Program-made: the position numbers and the translations under genes
NCBI RefSeq assembly: GCF_002858765.1
Contig: NZ_PJRP01000013.1
Coordinates: 62,001 to 126,000, forward strand
Direction of reading: 5' to 3'
DNA length: 64,000 bases
Source: Cupriavidus pauculus
GTDB lineage: Bacteria; Pseudomonadota; Gammaproteobacteria; Burkholderiales; Burkholderiaceae
Shown: piece after piece, positions 34,552 to 46,300 of the stretch
Layout: each line of letters begins with the position of its first letter
How positions within the stretch are numbered: the first letter of the stretch is position 1
Notes under the pieces: model-generated
Database searches by the model: none
Told to the model about the DNA's origin: nothing
Seen by the model: only the letters and a program-made list of their open reading frames with translations

Positions 34552-35765
34552 CCCCACCGCCCGACTCGCCCGGTCCGTCCGACGCTTCACGTCCGCCGGG
34601 TGCTCCCGACCGGCCGGATCCGCCCGATCGTCCCGCCGCCCCGCCGCCTGGCCACAAGCCCGAACGGCTCGAAGACCCGGTGGAAATCGAGGCCGCACCC
34701 AAGGGCTGGGCGCCGCCGCGCGGGTCGCGCCGGCTGACCGTGCTGATCGTTGTCGGGGCACTGGTCAGCGTGCTGATCATCCTCTACGCATGGGGCCTGC
34801 CGCCGTTCTCGCCGTCGATCCAGAGCACCGACAACGCCTATGTGCGCGGCCAGACCACGATCATCAGCCCGCAGGTGAGCGGCTATGTGACCGAAGTGGC
34901 GGTGCATGACTTCGACCTGGTCAAGACGGGCCAGGTACTGCTGCGCATCGACGACCGCATCTACAGTCAGCGCGTGGCACAGGCGCGCGCATCGCTGAAC
35001 ACCCAGATCGCCAACCTGGCCAATGCAGACCAGACCCAGCGCGCCCGCGAGGCCACCGTGAAGTCGCAACTGGCCAATGCCGACAACGCCCGCGCCCAGT
35101 TGCTGCGCGCCCAGGCCGACATGAAGCGCGTGGACGAGCTGGTGGCCGACGGATCGGTGTCGCTGCGCGAGCGCGACCAGACCCGTGCCGCGCTGCGCCA
35201 GGCCGAAGCCGCCGTCGAGCAGTCGCGCGCCGCGGTGGAGATTGCCCGCCAGGACGTGGAAGCCATCATCGTGGGCCGCGAGGGCCTCAAGGCCGCCGTG
35301 GAGCAGGCGCGGGCCGCCCTGCAACTGGCCGGGATCGACCTGTCGAACACCATCGTCAACGCGCCCCAGGACGGCCGGCTCAGCCAGATTGGCGCGCGCC
35401 TGGGCCAGTACGTGACATCGGGTACGCAACTGATGTTCCTGGTGCCGCCGCAGCGCTGGGTCATTGCCAACTTCAAGGAAGCCCAGACCGCTCACATGGC
35501 GCCCGGCCAGCACGCCACATTCCGCGTGGACGCGCTGGACAACGCGCGCCTGACTGGCCGCGTGGAGCGCCTGTCCCCGGCAGCCGGTTCCGAATTCGCG
35601 GTGATCGTGGCCGATAACGCCACGGGCAACTTCGTCAAGGTGGCGCAGCGCATCTCGGTGCGCATTACCATCGACCCAGACCAGCCGATGGCGGAGCGCC
35701 TGCGTCCGGGCATGTCGGTGCAGGCCGAAGTCGACACCAGCACCAACCGGCCGCCAACGCGATGA
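34548..35765 (+). CDS. HlyD/EmrA-type membrane fusion protein
   Basis: This encodes 405 residues from TTG 34548, chosen because GGAGAAAGG lies just upstream and the codon overlaps the MFS stop. The first 60 residues are a proline-rich cytoplasmic tail, then a single membrane helix at about 63-81. Next come the lipoyl half SPQVSGYVTEVAVHDFDLVK, a long coiled-coil hairpin at about 140-265, the return lipoyl half and a beta barrel (VPPQRWVIANFKEAQ). It bridges the MFS pump to the outer-membrane channel. Its TGA overlaps the ATG of the next gene. Confidence 0.9.
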   Translation: MTPPPDSPGPSDASRPPGAPDRPDPPDRPAAPPPGHKPERLEDPVEIEAAPKGWAPPRGSRRLTVLIVVGALVSVLIILYAWGLPPFSPSIQSTDNAYVRGQTTIISPQVSGYVTEVAVHDFDLVKTGQVLLRIDDRIYSQRVAQARASLNTQIANLANADQTQRAREATVKSQLANADNARAQLLRAQADMKRVDELVADGSVSLRERDQTRAALRQAEAAVEQSRAAVEIARQDVEAIIVGREGLKAAVEQARAALQLAGIDLSNTIVNAPQDGRLSQIGARLGQYVTSGTQLMFLVPPQRWVIANFKEAQTAHMAPGQHATFRVDALDNARLTGRVERLSPAAGSEFAVIVADNATGNFVKVAQRISVRITIDPDQPMAERLRPGMSVQAEVDTSTNRPPTR

Positions 35766-37189
35766 CACACTGGCCCAGCCCGTCTCGTTGCACCGCGCTG
35801 CGCGTCACGCGCCGCGTCGTGCTGCCCGCCATCGCCCTGCTGCTGGCCGGATGCATGGGCCCGCGCCCGCCCGTGCCGGAGCCCCTTGCGCCGCCGCTTG
35901 CCTGGCGCGTGGACCCGGGCCCCACCGCCACCATCGAGCGCGAATGGTGGCAGACCTACGGCGACCCGGCGCTGACCGCGCTGGTGGCCCAGGCGCTGGG
36001 TCAGAACGACGACATCGCCATCGCCGTGACGCGCGTGCGCCAGGCCGATGCGCAGGCGCGCATCGCACGTGCCGAGCTGTTCCCGACGCTGGACTTCACG
36101 GCCGGCGGCACGCGGGCCCGGGCCATCAACGCATTCGGGGTGGCCGGCACGGTCAACACCGGGCAGCTGGTGTTCGATGCCTCCTACGAGGTCGACCTGT
36201 TCGGCCGTATCCGCGATGCGGTGGGCGCCGCGCGCAACAGCCTGCTGGCCAGCGAGGCGGCGCGCGACACCACCATCCTGTCCGTGTCGGCCGCCGCCGC
36301 GCGCGGGTATATCACGCTGCGGGCGCTCGATGCCCAGCTCGAAGTAGTGCGCCAGACGCTGACATCGCGCGCCGACGCGCTGCGGCTGGCGCGCGACCGC
36401 GCCCGGTCCGGCTATACGTCCCAACTCGAATACGAACAGGCGCGGGCGGAATATGAATCGACCGCCCAGGCGGTGCCTCAGGCCGAACTGGCCGTGGCAC
36501 GGCAGGAAAACGCGCTGGGCGTGCTGGTCGGCAACCCCGATGCGGGCGCCATCGCGCGCGGCCTGCCGTTGCAGGCGCTGCAGCAGCCGTCCGTACCGGC
36601 GGGCCTGCCCTCCGAACTGCTGCGGCGGCGGCCCGACATTGCCCAGGCCGAATACACGCTGGCGGCTACCGATGCCAGCCTGTCCGCCGCCCGCAAGGCC
36701 TACCTGCCGCGCATTCCGCTGACGGCCTCGGGCGGACTGGTCTACGCGACCGGGCTGGCCAATCCGATCCGTATCTGGACGCTCGGCGGCAGCGTGCTGG
36801 CACCGCTGTTCGAGGGCGGGCGCATCGTGGCCGGCGCCGACGCCGCCGCCGCGCAACGCGACGAGGCCGCCTATGCCTACCGACGCGTGGCGCTGACCGC
36901 CTTCCGCGAGGTCAATGACAACCTGGCCGCCGTGCAGAAGCTTGGCGAGCAGGAAGCGCGGCTGCGCGAGCAGCGCGACGCACTGGCAGCCGCGCTGCGC
37001 CATGCCACCAACCGCTACCGCGCCGGGTACTCGCCCTATCTGGAACAGCTCGACGCCCAGCGCCAGCTGTTCAGCGCGGAACTGAACCTGATCCAGACCC
37101 ACGCCGACCGCCTGAATGCCAGCGTGGCCTTGTACCAGGCCATGGGCGGCGGCTGGCAGCCGGCACAGGACGCCACCGCCACACAGTAG
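35762..37189 (+). CDS. NodT-family outer-membrane efflux lipoprotein
   Basis: This encodes 475 residues. The signal peptide ends in lipobox LLAGC, then the NodT/OprM N-terminus (WWQTYGDPALTALVAQAL). Two TolC-type repeats are seen, the second beginning around RRRPDIAQAEYTLAATDASL. It forms the outer-membrane duct of the DHA2-HlyD-NodT efflux complex. The start ATG overlaps the adaptor stop (ATGA). No local regulator is evident for this operon. Confidence 0.9.
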   Translation: MTHWPSPSRCTALRVTRRVVLPAIALLLAGCMGPRPPVPEPLAPPLAWRVDPGPTATIEREWWQTYGDPALTALVAQALGQNDDIAIAVTRVRQADAQARIARAELFPTLDFTAGGTRARAINAFGVAGTVNTGQLVFDASYEVDLFGRIRDAVGAARNSLLASEAARDTTILSVSAAAARGYITLRALDAQLEVVRQTLTSRADALRLARDRARSGYTSQLEYEQARAEYESTAQAVPQAELAVARQENALGVLVGNPDAGAIARGLPLQALQQPSVPAGLPSELLRRRPDIAQAEYTLAATDASLSAARKAYLPRIPLTASGGLVYATGLANPIRIWTLGGSVLAPLFEGGRIVAGADAAAAQRDEAAYAYRRVALTAFREVNDNLAAVQKLGEQEARLREQRDALAAALRHATNRYRAGYSPYLEQLDAQRQLFSAELNLIQTHADRLNASVALYQAMGGGWQPAQDATATQ

Positions 37190-37333
37190 GGCGCGCGGCC
37201 AGCCAATAAGAAAAGCTTATGGCACCAGTCGCCGATTGAATTTCTCCTGCGTGCGGGGCTGGGCTAGAGTGAGCGCCACAACACCCGGCAAAACCCCATA
37301 ACACCGGCCGGGCCGCATTCATCAGGAGACAGC

Positions 37334-38302
37334 ATGACCCGTACCCTTCGCGCCCTGGCAGGCCTGGCGCTGGCGGCAGCCGCCATCGGCCACGCCCAGG
37401 CAGACACTTATCCATCGAAGCCGATCCAGATGATCGTGCCGCAGGCACCCGGTGGCTCCAACGACATCGTCGCGCGGCTGGTGGCGGCCGACCTGTCGCA
37501 GCGCATCGGCCAGCAGGTGGTGGTGGAAAACCGCCCCGGCGCCGGTGGCAACATCGGCACGCAGACTGCGGCACGCGCCACACCCGACGGCTATACGCTG
37601 CTGATGACCATCAGCAGCACGCAGGCCATCAACCCGTCGCTGTATCGCAGCGTGCCGTTCGACCCGGTCAAGGATTTCGAGCCGATTTCGCTGGTGGCCA
37701 CCGTGCCCAACGTCCTGGTGGTGAATCCGGCGTTCCCGGCCAAGTCGATGTCGGAACTGATCGCCATGGCCAAGGCCAAGCCTGACTTCTATCGCTACGG
37801 CTCGGCCGGCAACGGCACGCTGAACCACCTGCTGGGCGAGATGCTGAACACGACGGCCGGCATCAAGCTGGAGCACGTGCCCTACAAAGGCGTGGCGCCG
37901 GCACTGAACGACGTGCTGGGCAACCAGGTGCCGATGGCGTTCGCAAGCCTGCCGTCGGTGCTCTCGCACATCAAGGCCGGCAAGGTGCGCGCCCTGGGCG
38001 TCAGCTCGGCCAAGCGGTCGCCGTTCGCGCCCGACATCCCGGCCATCGGCGAGACCGTGCCCGGCTATAGCGGCGACCTGTGGGTCGGCCTGTTCGCGGT
38101 GCGCGGCACGCCGAAGGAAGTCGTCCAGAAACTGTCCACGGCCATGCAGGCTGCGCTGGCCGACAAGTCGCTGCGCGACAAGCTGGCCGCCCAGGGCGCC
38201 GAAACGCTGGGCGGCACGCCGCAGCAGCTGGCCACCACCCTGCGCACCGATATCGACAAGTGGGCGAAGATCGTCAAGCAATCGGGCGCCCAGGTGGACT
38301 GA
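37334..38302 (+). CDS. Bug/TctC-family periplasmic solute receptor
   Basis: This encodes 322 residues from ATG 37334, with AGGAGACAGC upstream. The signal peptide ends at about GHAQA-DTY. Family motifs are YPSKPIQMIVPQAPGGSND, VVENRPGAGGNIGTQTA and EHVPYKGVAPALNDVLGNQ. It stands alone on the plus strand with its own terminator, and no TctA/TctB partners are nearby; orphan Bug receptors are very common in Cupriavidus and Bordetella. Confidence 0.92.
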   Translation: MTRTLRALAGLALAAAAIGHAQADTYPSKPIQMIVPQAPGGSNDIVARLVAADLSQRIGQQVVVENRPGAGGNIGTQTAARATPDGYTLLMTISSTQAINPSLYRSVPFDPVKDFEPISLVATVPNVLVVNPAFPAKSMSELIAMAKAKPDFYRYGSAGNGTLNHLLGEMLNTTAGIKLEHVPYKGVAPALNDVLGNQVPMAFASLPSVLSHIKAGKVRALGVSSAKRSPFAPDIPAIGETVPGYSGDLWVGLFAVRGTPKEVVQKLSTAMQAALADKSLRDKLAAQGAETLGGTPQQLATTLRTDIDKWAKIVKQSGAQVD

Positions 38303-38332
38303 ACCGCCGCCCCATCGACGCACAAATCCCTT

Positions 38333-38376
38333 AATGCCGCAACCACGGCCTGCCGTGGTTGCGGCATTGTCGTTTT
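38333..38376 (+). terminator. Strong rho-independent terminator
   Basis: A perfect 16-bp stem (38333-38348 with 38353-38368, core GCCGCAACCACGG) has a CCTG loop and is followed by GTCGTTTTT. It ends the Bug receptor transcript and isolates the secretion operon that follows. Confidence 0.92.
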
Positions 38377-38454
38377 TGCCTGACGGCTGTCACCAGATCA
38401 AACGACACCGCTGTGGCAAATCACGCAATTTCCAGATTTCCCGCTCGGCACGGC

Positions 38455-38482
38455 TCGACAAAACTTTAGGTCTTGCTACCAT
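38455..38482 (+). promoter_or_regulatory. Candidate promoter of the two-partner secretion operon
   Basis: TCGACA at 38455-38460 and TACCAT at 38477-38482 are 16 bases apart in an AT-richer stretch, 100 bases upstream of the transporter start. Both hexamers match the sigma-70 consensus only in part. Confidence 0.35.
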
Positions 38483-38581
38483 CCGCACAAAATTAAAGAC
38501 AGACGCGTGTGCGGGAGCCAAAACGCACAACCAGAAGTAAAAGATCGCGCTGTTTCAACGGGAAAACGGGAAACACCTCAA

Positions 38582-40375
38582 ATGAATACGGCAACCACGC
38601 TGCGGGGGAGCAGCGTTGCTGGCGCGCGCCCGCGCCATGGCTTCGTGCGTCCTTTGCCCGTGCTGGGCATCGTCGCGGCGGCCATCCTGACCGCCTTCCA
38701 TGGCAGCGCCCAGGCCCAGGCCAATCCGGCGGCAGTGCTGGATCGCCAGAACCAGATCATCGAAAGCCAGCAGCGTGACCGCCTGCGTGAAGACCAGGAA
38801 CGGGCGCTGCGTGCATTGCCGCCACCGGGGGGCACCAACCTCGACACCATCAAGCCGCAGGTGCAGGTGCCGGACATCGGCGTGGCGTGCCGCGATATCC
38901 GCGAGATTGAGTTCAAGGGCGACGCCGACCGCGTGCCCGAATACCTGCGCCGCGACATCACGCGCGATTACGCCGGCCGCTGCCTGGCGGCCACCGATCT
39001 CGAAGCCATCCTGGCCGCGCTGACCAAGAGCTTTATCGACCGGGGCTTCATTACCACGCGTGCCTACCTGCCGGCGCAGGACCTGCGCACCGGCAAGCTC
39101 GAAATCACCGTGGTCGCCGGCCGCATCGAGCGCTACGAGATCGAAGACGGGCGCAAGGGCGCGATCTGGCCGCACGGCGCGTTTCCGGGCAATCCCGGCG
39201 ACCTGCTGAACCTGCGCGACCTGGAACAGGGCATCGACCAGATCAATTCGCTGGCGTCGAACAACGCGCGGCTTGACCTGCGCCCCGGCAGCCAGCCCGG
39301 CCAGACCGTGGTGGCGGTGCAAAACGCTTCGACCTTCCCGGTGCATCTGTATGGCTCCTACGACAACCTCGGCACCGAAGCCACCGGCCGCAATGCCGCG
39401 TCGGCCACGGTGACGCTGGACAGCCTGCTGGGCCTGAACGAACTGTTCGCGGTGACGCGCCGGCAGTCGGTGTTTCCGATGAGCGGCGGCCACAAGTCGG
39501 ACTCCACCGGTGTCCATGCCCAGCTGCCGTATGGCTACAGCACCTTCACGGTGGACTACAGCCAGTCGAACTACACGAATACCCTGTCGCTACCGAGCGG
39601 CATGACACTCAAGGCCACGGGCAAGACCGACACCTGGAGCGTGGGTGCCGACCGCGTGGTCTTCCGCAATCAGGCCAGCCGCGTGGCCGTATCGGCCCGG
39701 CTGACCACACAGGACAGCAAGAACTGGCTGGGCGGGGAATTCCTGCAGGTCAGCAGCCGCACGCTGACCTTCCTCGACGTCGGCGTCAATGCCTTCACGC
39801 AGGCCTACGGCGGCATCTTCAACGGCCGGCTGGCGATGGTGCAGGGCCTGTCGCTGCTGGGCGCGCTGCACGATCCGTCCGAGTTGCCGCGCGACCTGCC
39901 GCATGCGCAGTTCAACAAGTTCACGCTCGACCTGGGCTACAACCGCCGCTTCACCATCGGCGGCACCGGGCTGACGTTCTCGACGCAGTTCAGCGGCCAG
40001 GCCGCCAACGACACGCTGTACGGCACGCAACAGATCCTGATCGGCGGCCCATCGTCGGTGCGCGGATTCCAGAACTTCACGCTGGCCGGTGACAACGGCT
40101 ACTACATGCGCAACGAGCTGGGCCTGCCATGGCAGGTCAGCACCGACGCCACCGGCACGCTGGCCGGCCGCATCTACGCCGGCTTCGACTTCGGCAACGT
40201 CACCAACCGCGCGGCGGGTGTGCCATCCGGTTCGCTCTCGGGCGCCACGCTGGGCGTGGGCCTGTTCTGGAAGACGGTTGCCGTCGATGCCTTTGCCTCG
40301 CGCGCCGTGCGCGCCCCGTCGTCCCAATTCCGCGAAGGCACGCTGTTCAGCCTGCGCCTGTCCGCTTCGATCTGA
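38582..40375 (+). CDS. TpsB outer-membrane transporter (FhaC/ShlB family)
   Basis: This encodes 597 residues from ATG 38582. A signal peptide to about residue 46 (ending AQAQA) is followed by the short N-terminal helix region. POTRA domains lie at about 95-245 (IREIEFKGDADRVP, GRIERYEIEDG), and a C-terminal 16-strand barrel carries the conserved loop motif SSVRGF at about 490. It recognises the TPS domain of its partner in the periplasm and threads it through the outer membrane. The exoprotein gene starts 12 bases later. Confidence 0.93.
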   Translation: MNTATTLRGSSVAGARPRHGFVRPLPVLGIVAAAILTAFHGSAQAQANPAAVLDRQNQIIESQQRDRLREDQERALRALPPPGGTNLDTIKPQVQVPDIGVACRDIREIEFKGDADRVPEYLRRDITRDYAGRCLAATDLEAILAALTKSFIDRGFITTRAYLPAQDLRTGKLEITVVAGRIERYEIEDGRKGAIWPHGAFPGNPGDLLNLRDLEQGIDQINSLASNNARLDLRPGSQPGQTVVAVQNASTFPVHLYGSYDNLGTEATGRNAASATVTLDSLLGLNELFAVTRRQSVFPMSGGHKSDSTGVHAQLPYGYSTFTVDYSQSNYTNTLSLPSGMTLKATGKTDTWSVGADRVVFRNQASRVAVSARLTTQDSKNWLGGEFLQVSSRTLTFLDVGVNAFTQAYGGIFNGRLAMVQGLSLLGALHDPSELPRDLPHAQFNKFTLDLGYNRRFTIGGTGLTFSTQFSGQAANDTLYGTQQILIGGPSSVRGFQNFTLAGDNGYYMRNELGLPWQVSTDATGTLAGRIYAGFDFGNVTNRAAGVPSGSLSGATLGVGLFWKTVAVDAFASRAVRAPSSQFREGTLFSLRLSASI

Positions 40376-40386
40376 GAGCCACCGCC

Positions 40387-43300
40387 ATGAACCACATCTA
40401 TCGCGTCATCTGGAATGCCGCCACAGCCACGTGGACGGCGGTTGCCGAAACGGCCCGGGGCCACGGCAAGAGCAAGAGCGAACGCCGCGCCGTCCGCGCG
40501 GCGCTGGTCGCCGGCACGCTGGTGGCCGCCACGCCGCTGGGCCTGCAGGCCCAGTCGGTCTCGGTCGCGGCAGGCAGCGGCAAGACCAACGTCTACGTGG
40601 CGCCGAACGGCGCCACGGTGGTCAACATCGACACGGCCAACGGCGCCGGGCTGTCGCACAACCGCTACAACAGCTACAACGTCAACGACAAGGGCGTGGT
40701 GCTCAATAACACCACGTCCGCGCAGATCGCCTACCAGTCGCAACTGGCCGGTCAGGTCACCGCCAACTTCAACATGACGAACACCGCCAGGGTGATTCTC
40801 AACGAGGTGGTGTCCAACAACCGCAGTACGCTGGCAGGCTTCACCGAAGTGCTGGGCGGCCGCGCCGATGTGATCCTGGCCAACCCGTACGGCATCACGT
40901 GCTCGGGCTGCGGCTTCATCAACACCGACCGCGTCACGCTGACCACCGGCGTGCCGTACCTCAATGGCAATGGCTCGCTGGGCGGATTCACCGTCAACCA
41001 GGGCGACATCCTGATCAACGGCAACGGCCTCAACGCCACGGCGCAGCAGATGCTCGACCTGGTGGCGCGCACGGTCAGGCTTGACGGCACCGTCAACGCG
41101 CAGGACCTGTCGATCACGGCCGGCGCCAATCGCTACGACTATGCCAGCCGGTCGGTCACCGGCGCCGTGCCGGGCGCCGGCACCACGCCGGCCTACGCCA
41201 TCGACAGCTCGGCGCTGGGCGGCATGTATGCCAACCGCATCAAGCTGACGGCCACCGAAGCGGGTGTGGGCGTGCGCATGCTTGGCGATGCCGCCGCATC
41301 GTCGGACGACTTCACGCTGTCCGCAGCGGGCCGCATCGAACTGCAGAACCGCATCTCCGCGCAGCGCGATGTACTGATCGCCAGCACCAGCAACGAGGCC
41401 ACCGCACTGGCGCTGACCAATGCCAGCATCTCGTCGGGACGCAATACCTCGCTGGAAGCGGCGCAGGGCGGCGCCAACGTGGCCGGCGGCGCCATCGTCG
41501 CGGCCGGCAATCTGGCGGTCAATGCCGCTTCGCTGATCGACAACGCCACGACGGCCACGCTCGACAACAACAACGTCCGCAGTGCAGGCGGCACGCTCGG
41601 GCTGACGATTGCCGGCGCTGCCGGCGTCAGCGGCACGCGCTGGCAAGCCATCGGCAACTGGCAAGGCGTGTTCGGGAGCCTGACGACGGGCGCCGGCACG
41701 CGCTTCCAGTCGGCGGCGGCGCTGTCGGCCAACACGACGTCGGGCGACATGAACCTGGGCGTGGCCGCGCTGCAGGCCAGCGGCGACCTGCTGCTGACGA
41801 CGGTCGGCAAGCTGTCCACCGCGAAGGACGCCGCGCAGGGCATCGAAAGCCTGACCGGCAATGTCGGCCTGACGGCCGCCCAAGGCCTGGACAACGCAGG
41901 CACGGTCACCGCCGACAAGGGCAGCACGATGCTGCGCGTCGATGGCGCCATCACGAACAGCGGCACCGTGCATGCGGGCACGACGCTCGATATCGCCGAC
42001 AGGAATGGCGCGGGCGCGCAATCGGTCACCAATAGCGGAAACCTGCTGACCGACGGCAACCTGGCACTGAAGGCGGGCGCGATCCGCAACACGGCCACGG
42101 GCTGGATCCAGGCCGACACGGGCAGCAAGATCAACGCGGACAGCCTCGACAATGCCGGTGCGATGCTGCTGTCGCAGCAGTCGACGGCTGCGGACCAGAT
42201 CACGCTCACGGGCAACCTGACCAACAGCGGCACGCTGCAATCGAAGGGCAGCGCGACGCTGGCCGCCCAGGACGTCACGAATTCGCGCACGCTGCTGGCC
42301 GCCAATGCACTCGCCATCAACGCGGTGGGCAATGTCTCCAACGCCGCCAATGCGATCACGCAGGCCGGATCGATCGACACCCGGGCCGGCGGCAGCATCG
42401 TCAACGACACGGGCGCAACGCTGCGCGCCGACACCGTCGCCCTGACAGCCGGCGCGGGCCTGACCAACAACGGTCTGGTCAGCGCCGATCACGGCGCGGC
42501 CACCCTGCGCGTCGACGGCACGCTCAAGAACACCGGTACGCTCCAGTCGAGCCAGACGCTCGACATCGCCGACGCCCACGCTGGCGCCACGCAGGCGCTC
42601 GACAACACAGGCGTCATGCTGTCCGATGGCAATATCGCCATCCAGGCAGCCTCGGTCACGAACGCCACCAACGGCACCGATCCGAACAGCGGCTGGATCC
42701 AGGCAAACACGGGCACGAGCGTGCAGGCAGGCTCGCTCAACAACAGCGCAACCTGGCTGCTGTCGCAGCAATCGACAGCCAGCGATACCGTCACGCTGAC
42801 CGGCGACCTGACCAACAGTGGCGCGCTGCAGTCGAAGGGCAGCGCCACGGTCTCCGCCCACGACGTGACAAATTCGGGCGCGCTGTATGCCGGCAACAAC
42901 CTCGGCATCAGCGCATCCGGCAATATCGCCAACACCGGCGGTGGCCTGCTTCAGGCAGCCCAGACGCTGGGCGTCACCGCCGCCGGCAGCGTGACGAACC
43001 GCGATGCCACATCGGCACTGAAGGCCGCGAACGTCAACGTCACGTCTACCGGACTGACCAACGGCGGCATCGTGACCGCCGATACGGGCACGGCTACGCT
43101 GCGCGTCAACGGGACGCTGACCAATACCGGCACCATCAACGCCGGCACCAGCCTCGACATCGCCGACCGCAGCGGCAATGGCACCGAGAACGTCGACAAC
43201 CGCGGATACCTGCTCAGCGATGGCACGCTGGCCATCAAGGCAGCGGCCATCACCAACAACCCGGCAGCGGGCAATGCCCAGAGCGGCTGGGTCCAGGCGA

Positions 43301-46300
43301 AGGCAGGCAGCTCCGTTTCGGCCGCAAGCCTCGATAACAGCGGCACGTGGCTGCTGTCGCTGCAGTCGGGCGGCATCACGAGCCTGACGCTCACGGGCAC
43401 GCTGACCAACAGCGGCACGATCCAGGCCAACCAGGACGCCACGCTGCAGATGGCGAAACTGGTCAACCAGGCCAACGCCGCCCTGCGCGCCGGGCGCGAT
43501 CTGACCGTTCTGCTTGGCACAGGAAACGCGCTGACCAACGCGGGAACGATCCAGGCAGCGGCCGGCACGCTGGGCATCACCGCCAGCGGCGCCACGCTGG
43601 CCAACAACGCCGGCGGCAAGCTGCTGGGAGACAAGCTCGCCGTCACCGCCGCTACGCTCAACAACACGGGCGTGATCCAGGGTGGCGCCAATGCCGCGAG
43701 CAGCATTACGCTATCCGGCACATTCCTGAACGATACGGGCGGCACCACGACGATGGCCGCCACGTCGGCTGGCGCCGGCACCGTCACGGCCAACCAGATC
43801 ACGAACAAGGGCACCCTGCAGTCCGTCGGCGGCATGACGCTGGCCGTCGGCACCGGCGGGCTCGACAGCACGGGCAGCCTGCTGGCCAACGGCGACCTGA
43901 GCATCGGCGCACGCGGCGCCAACAGCTACACGGCATCGCTGGGCGGCACCGTCCGGGCCGGCGGCAAGCTCGCCGTGCAGCAGGGCAGCGGCAGTTCCAC
44001 GCTCGCCATCGCGGCCGGCAAAACCGTGACCGGCGGCACCGTCGACATCGACATGAACACCGTCACGCTGGCCAAGGATGCCGTGCTGTCTGCGACGGGA
44101 AACCTCGATCTCGACGCCGCGTCCCTGACCCTGGCGGGCGACAGTACCAGCACCGCGCGCGTGATGGCCGCCACCAGCGGCACCGGCACGGGCAACGTCC
44201 GTGTCAGCGGCAATCTCACGAACAATGGCCTGCTGTTCTCGCGCCGCGACCTCAACGTCACGGCCCCGAATATCACGAACACAGGTACCGGCGGCATTGC
44301 CGCCCTGCATGACCTGACCGTGACGGCCAACGCCGGGGCGCTCGACCTCACCGTAGCCGCACCGGCAGCCGGTGCGGGCAACCTGACGAACAACGGTGCG
44401 ATCTACGCCGGCCACTCGATGACGCTGGTGGCCAACGGCACGCTGACCAATACCGCCACGATCAGCACCGACGGCGCCACCGACGGAACGTCCGAAGGCA
44501 TGATGAAGCTCCGCGCCAACACGCTAGTCAACAACTACGACATCGTCAGCAACACGAATATCGACATCGTCGCCGCCACGCTGCGCAACGAGGTACCTGG
44601 TGGCGATACGCGGACGTGGGGCGCCGACAGCACCCACAATACCGTTTCCGACGGCGGCAGCTACGATGACGGGGGCTCCGGCGGCAACAAGGACTGGGGC
44701 CGCGACTTCATCACCACGTGGACCGTATCCCAGGGCTATTTGAACGGCACGCCGACACACGCGCCGCAGATCCTGGCCACAAAGACACTGACCGTCGCGT
44801 TCCATGAGGGCAAGAACCTGGGGGGCATCCTCTGGGGCGGCAATTCGGTGACGATGCAGGGCTTCTCGGCCGACGCCTCGCAGGCCAATGGCAACCTGTA
44901 CCGTGCCAAGGGCATCTACGACGATGCGGGCCACGGCTTCGTGCTGTCCGGGGCGACCTTCACGAACGACAACCTGGCGCTGGAAACGCGCAGCTACACG
45001 CAGCACTACAGCGAGACCCGCAAGGAAATCGGCCCGGCCGGTGGCATCGAGGACTACGACTGGTCGTTCTGCAGCAGTTCCGGCGGCAACCGCTACGATT
45101 CGATCTGCCACTACGACGGCTACAAGACGTCCTACACAAGCACGTACAACAACGTACTCAAGGCCGGTATCTACACTGCATCGCTGAGCGGCACCGGGTT
45201 CGCGCTGAACAACAACGGGGCTGTCTCGACCAACATCACCGACAGCGCCAAGACCGGCACCACGAAGCCCAATGCCACCGCCATCACCGCACTGCCCGAC
45301 CGGGCCGGCACGTCGCCCACTGCGCTGATCGACCGCGCAACGGGTGTGACCGGCAAGGACGGCACCACCGCGACCACGGCAGGCGGCACCGCGCTCAAGG
45401 GCGGCGTATCGTTCGTGGCCGGCAACATCGCCAATGGCGTGAACGGCACGGCGTTCGGCGGCATCAACATCCCGCTTCCGACCAACCCCAACGGCGTCTT
45501 CGTCATCGCCCGCGAGCCGGGCGCGAAATACCTGGTCGAGTCCAACCCGCTCTACATGAACGGCACGGCCACCTATGGCTCGGACTACCTGACCAGGATG
45601 CTCGGCTACAGCACGGATGAAATCGGCCTGCGCCTGGGCGATGCCAGCTACGAGAACTACCTCGTCAGGCAGCAGCTGATCGCGCAGACCGGCAACGTGC
45701 TGCTGGCCAGCTTCCAGAATGCCGATGCGCAGATGCAGGGCTTCTTCGACAACGCCACGGCGCAGAGCAAGAGCCTGGGCCTGGAGTTCGGCAAGGCGCT
45801 GACGCCCGAGCAGCAGGCCGGCCTGAAGCAGGACATCGTCTGGATGGTGCAGACCGTGGTGGACGGCAAGACCGTGCTGGCGCCGGTGGTCTACCTGTCG
45901 CAGAGCACCAAGGCCAGCATCGCCGGCGGCGCGGTGATTTCGGCGCAGGACGCCAACCTGAACCTGACATCGCTGACCAACACGGGCGGCACCATCGTCG
46001 GCGGCAAGTCGCTGGTGGTGACTACTGCCGGCGATATCACCAACACGTCCGGCATCATCAAGGGCGGCGACGTGAGCCTGACGTCGACCGGCGGCAGTAT
46101 CGTCAACAAGACGTTCAGCTCCGGCAACGGCACCGACCAGTTCTACCAGACCACCGTCGGCCAGACCGGGTCGATCCAGTCGACCGGATCGCTGTCGCTC
46201 GATGCGAAGAAGGACATCACGAACCTCGGCGCCAGCATGACGGCCGGCACCGATGCGTCGCTGAAGGCCGGCAACAACATCACCTTCGACACGATCGAGA

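Noticed and set aside
33102..35765. Single 887-codon frame ending in the HlyD protein
   Set aside because: The first 480 codons lie over the MFS gene in another frame; the adaptor starts at TTG 34548.
37190..37333. Sigma-54 promoter before the third Bug receptor
   Set aside because: TGGCAC is present but the GC element at the proper distance is not.
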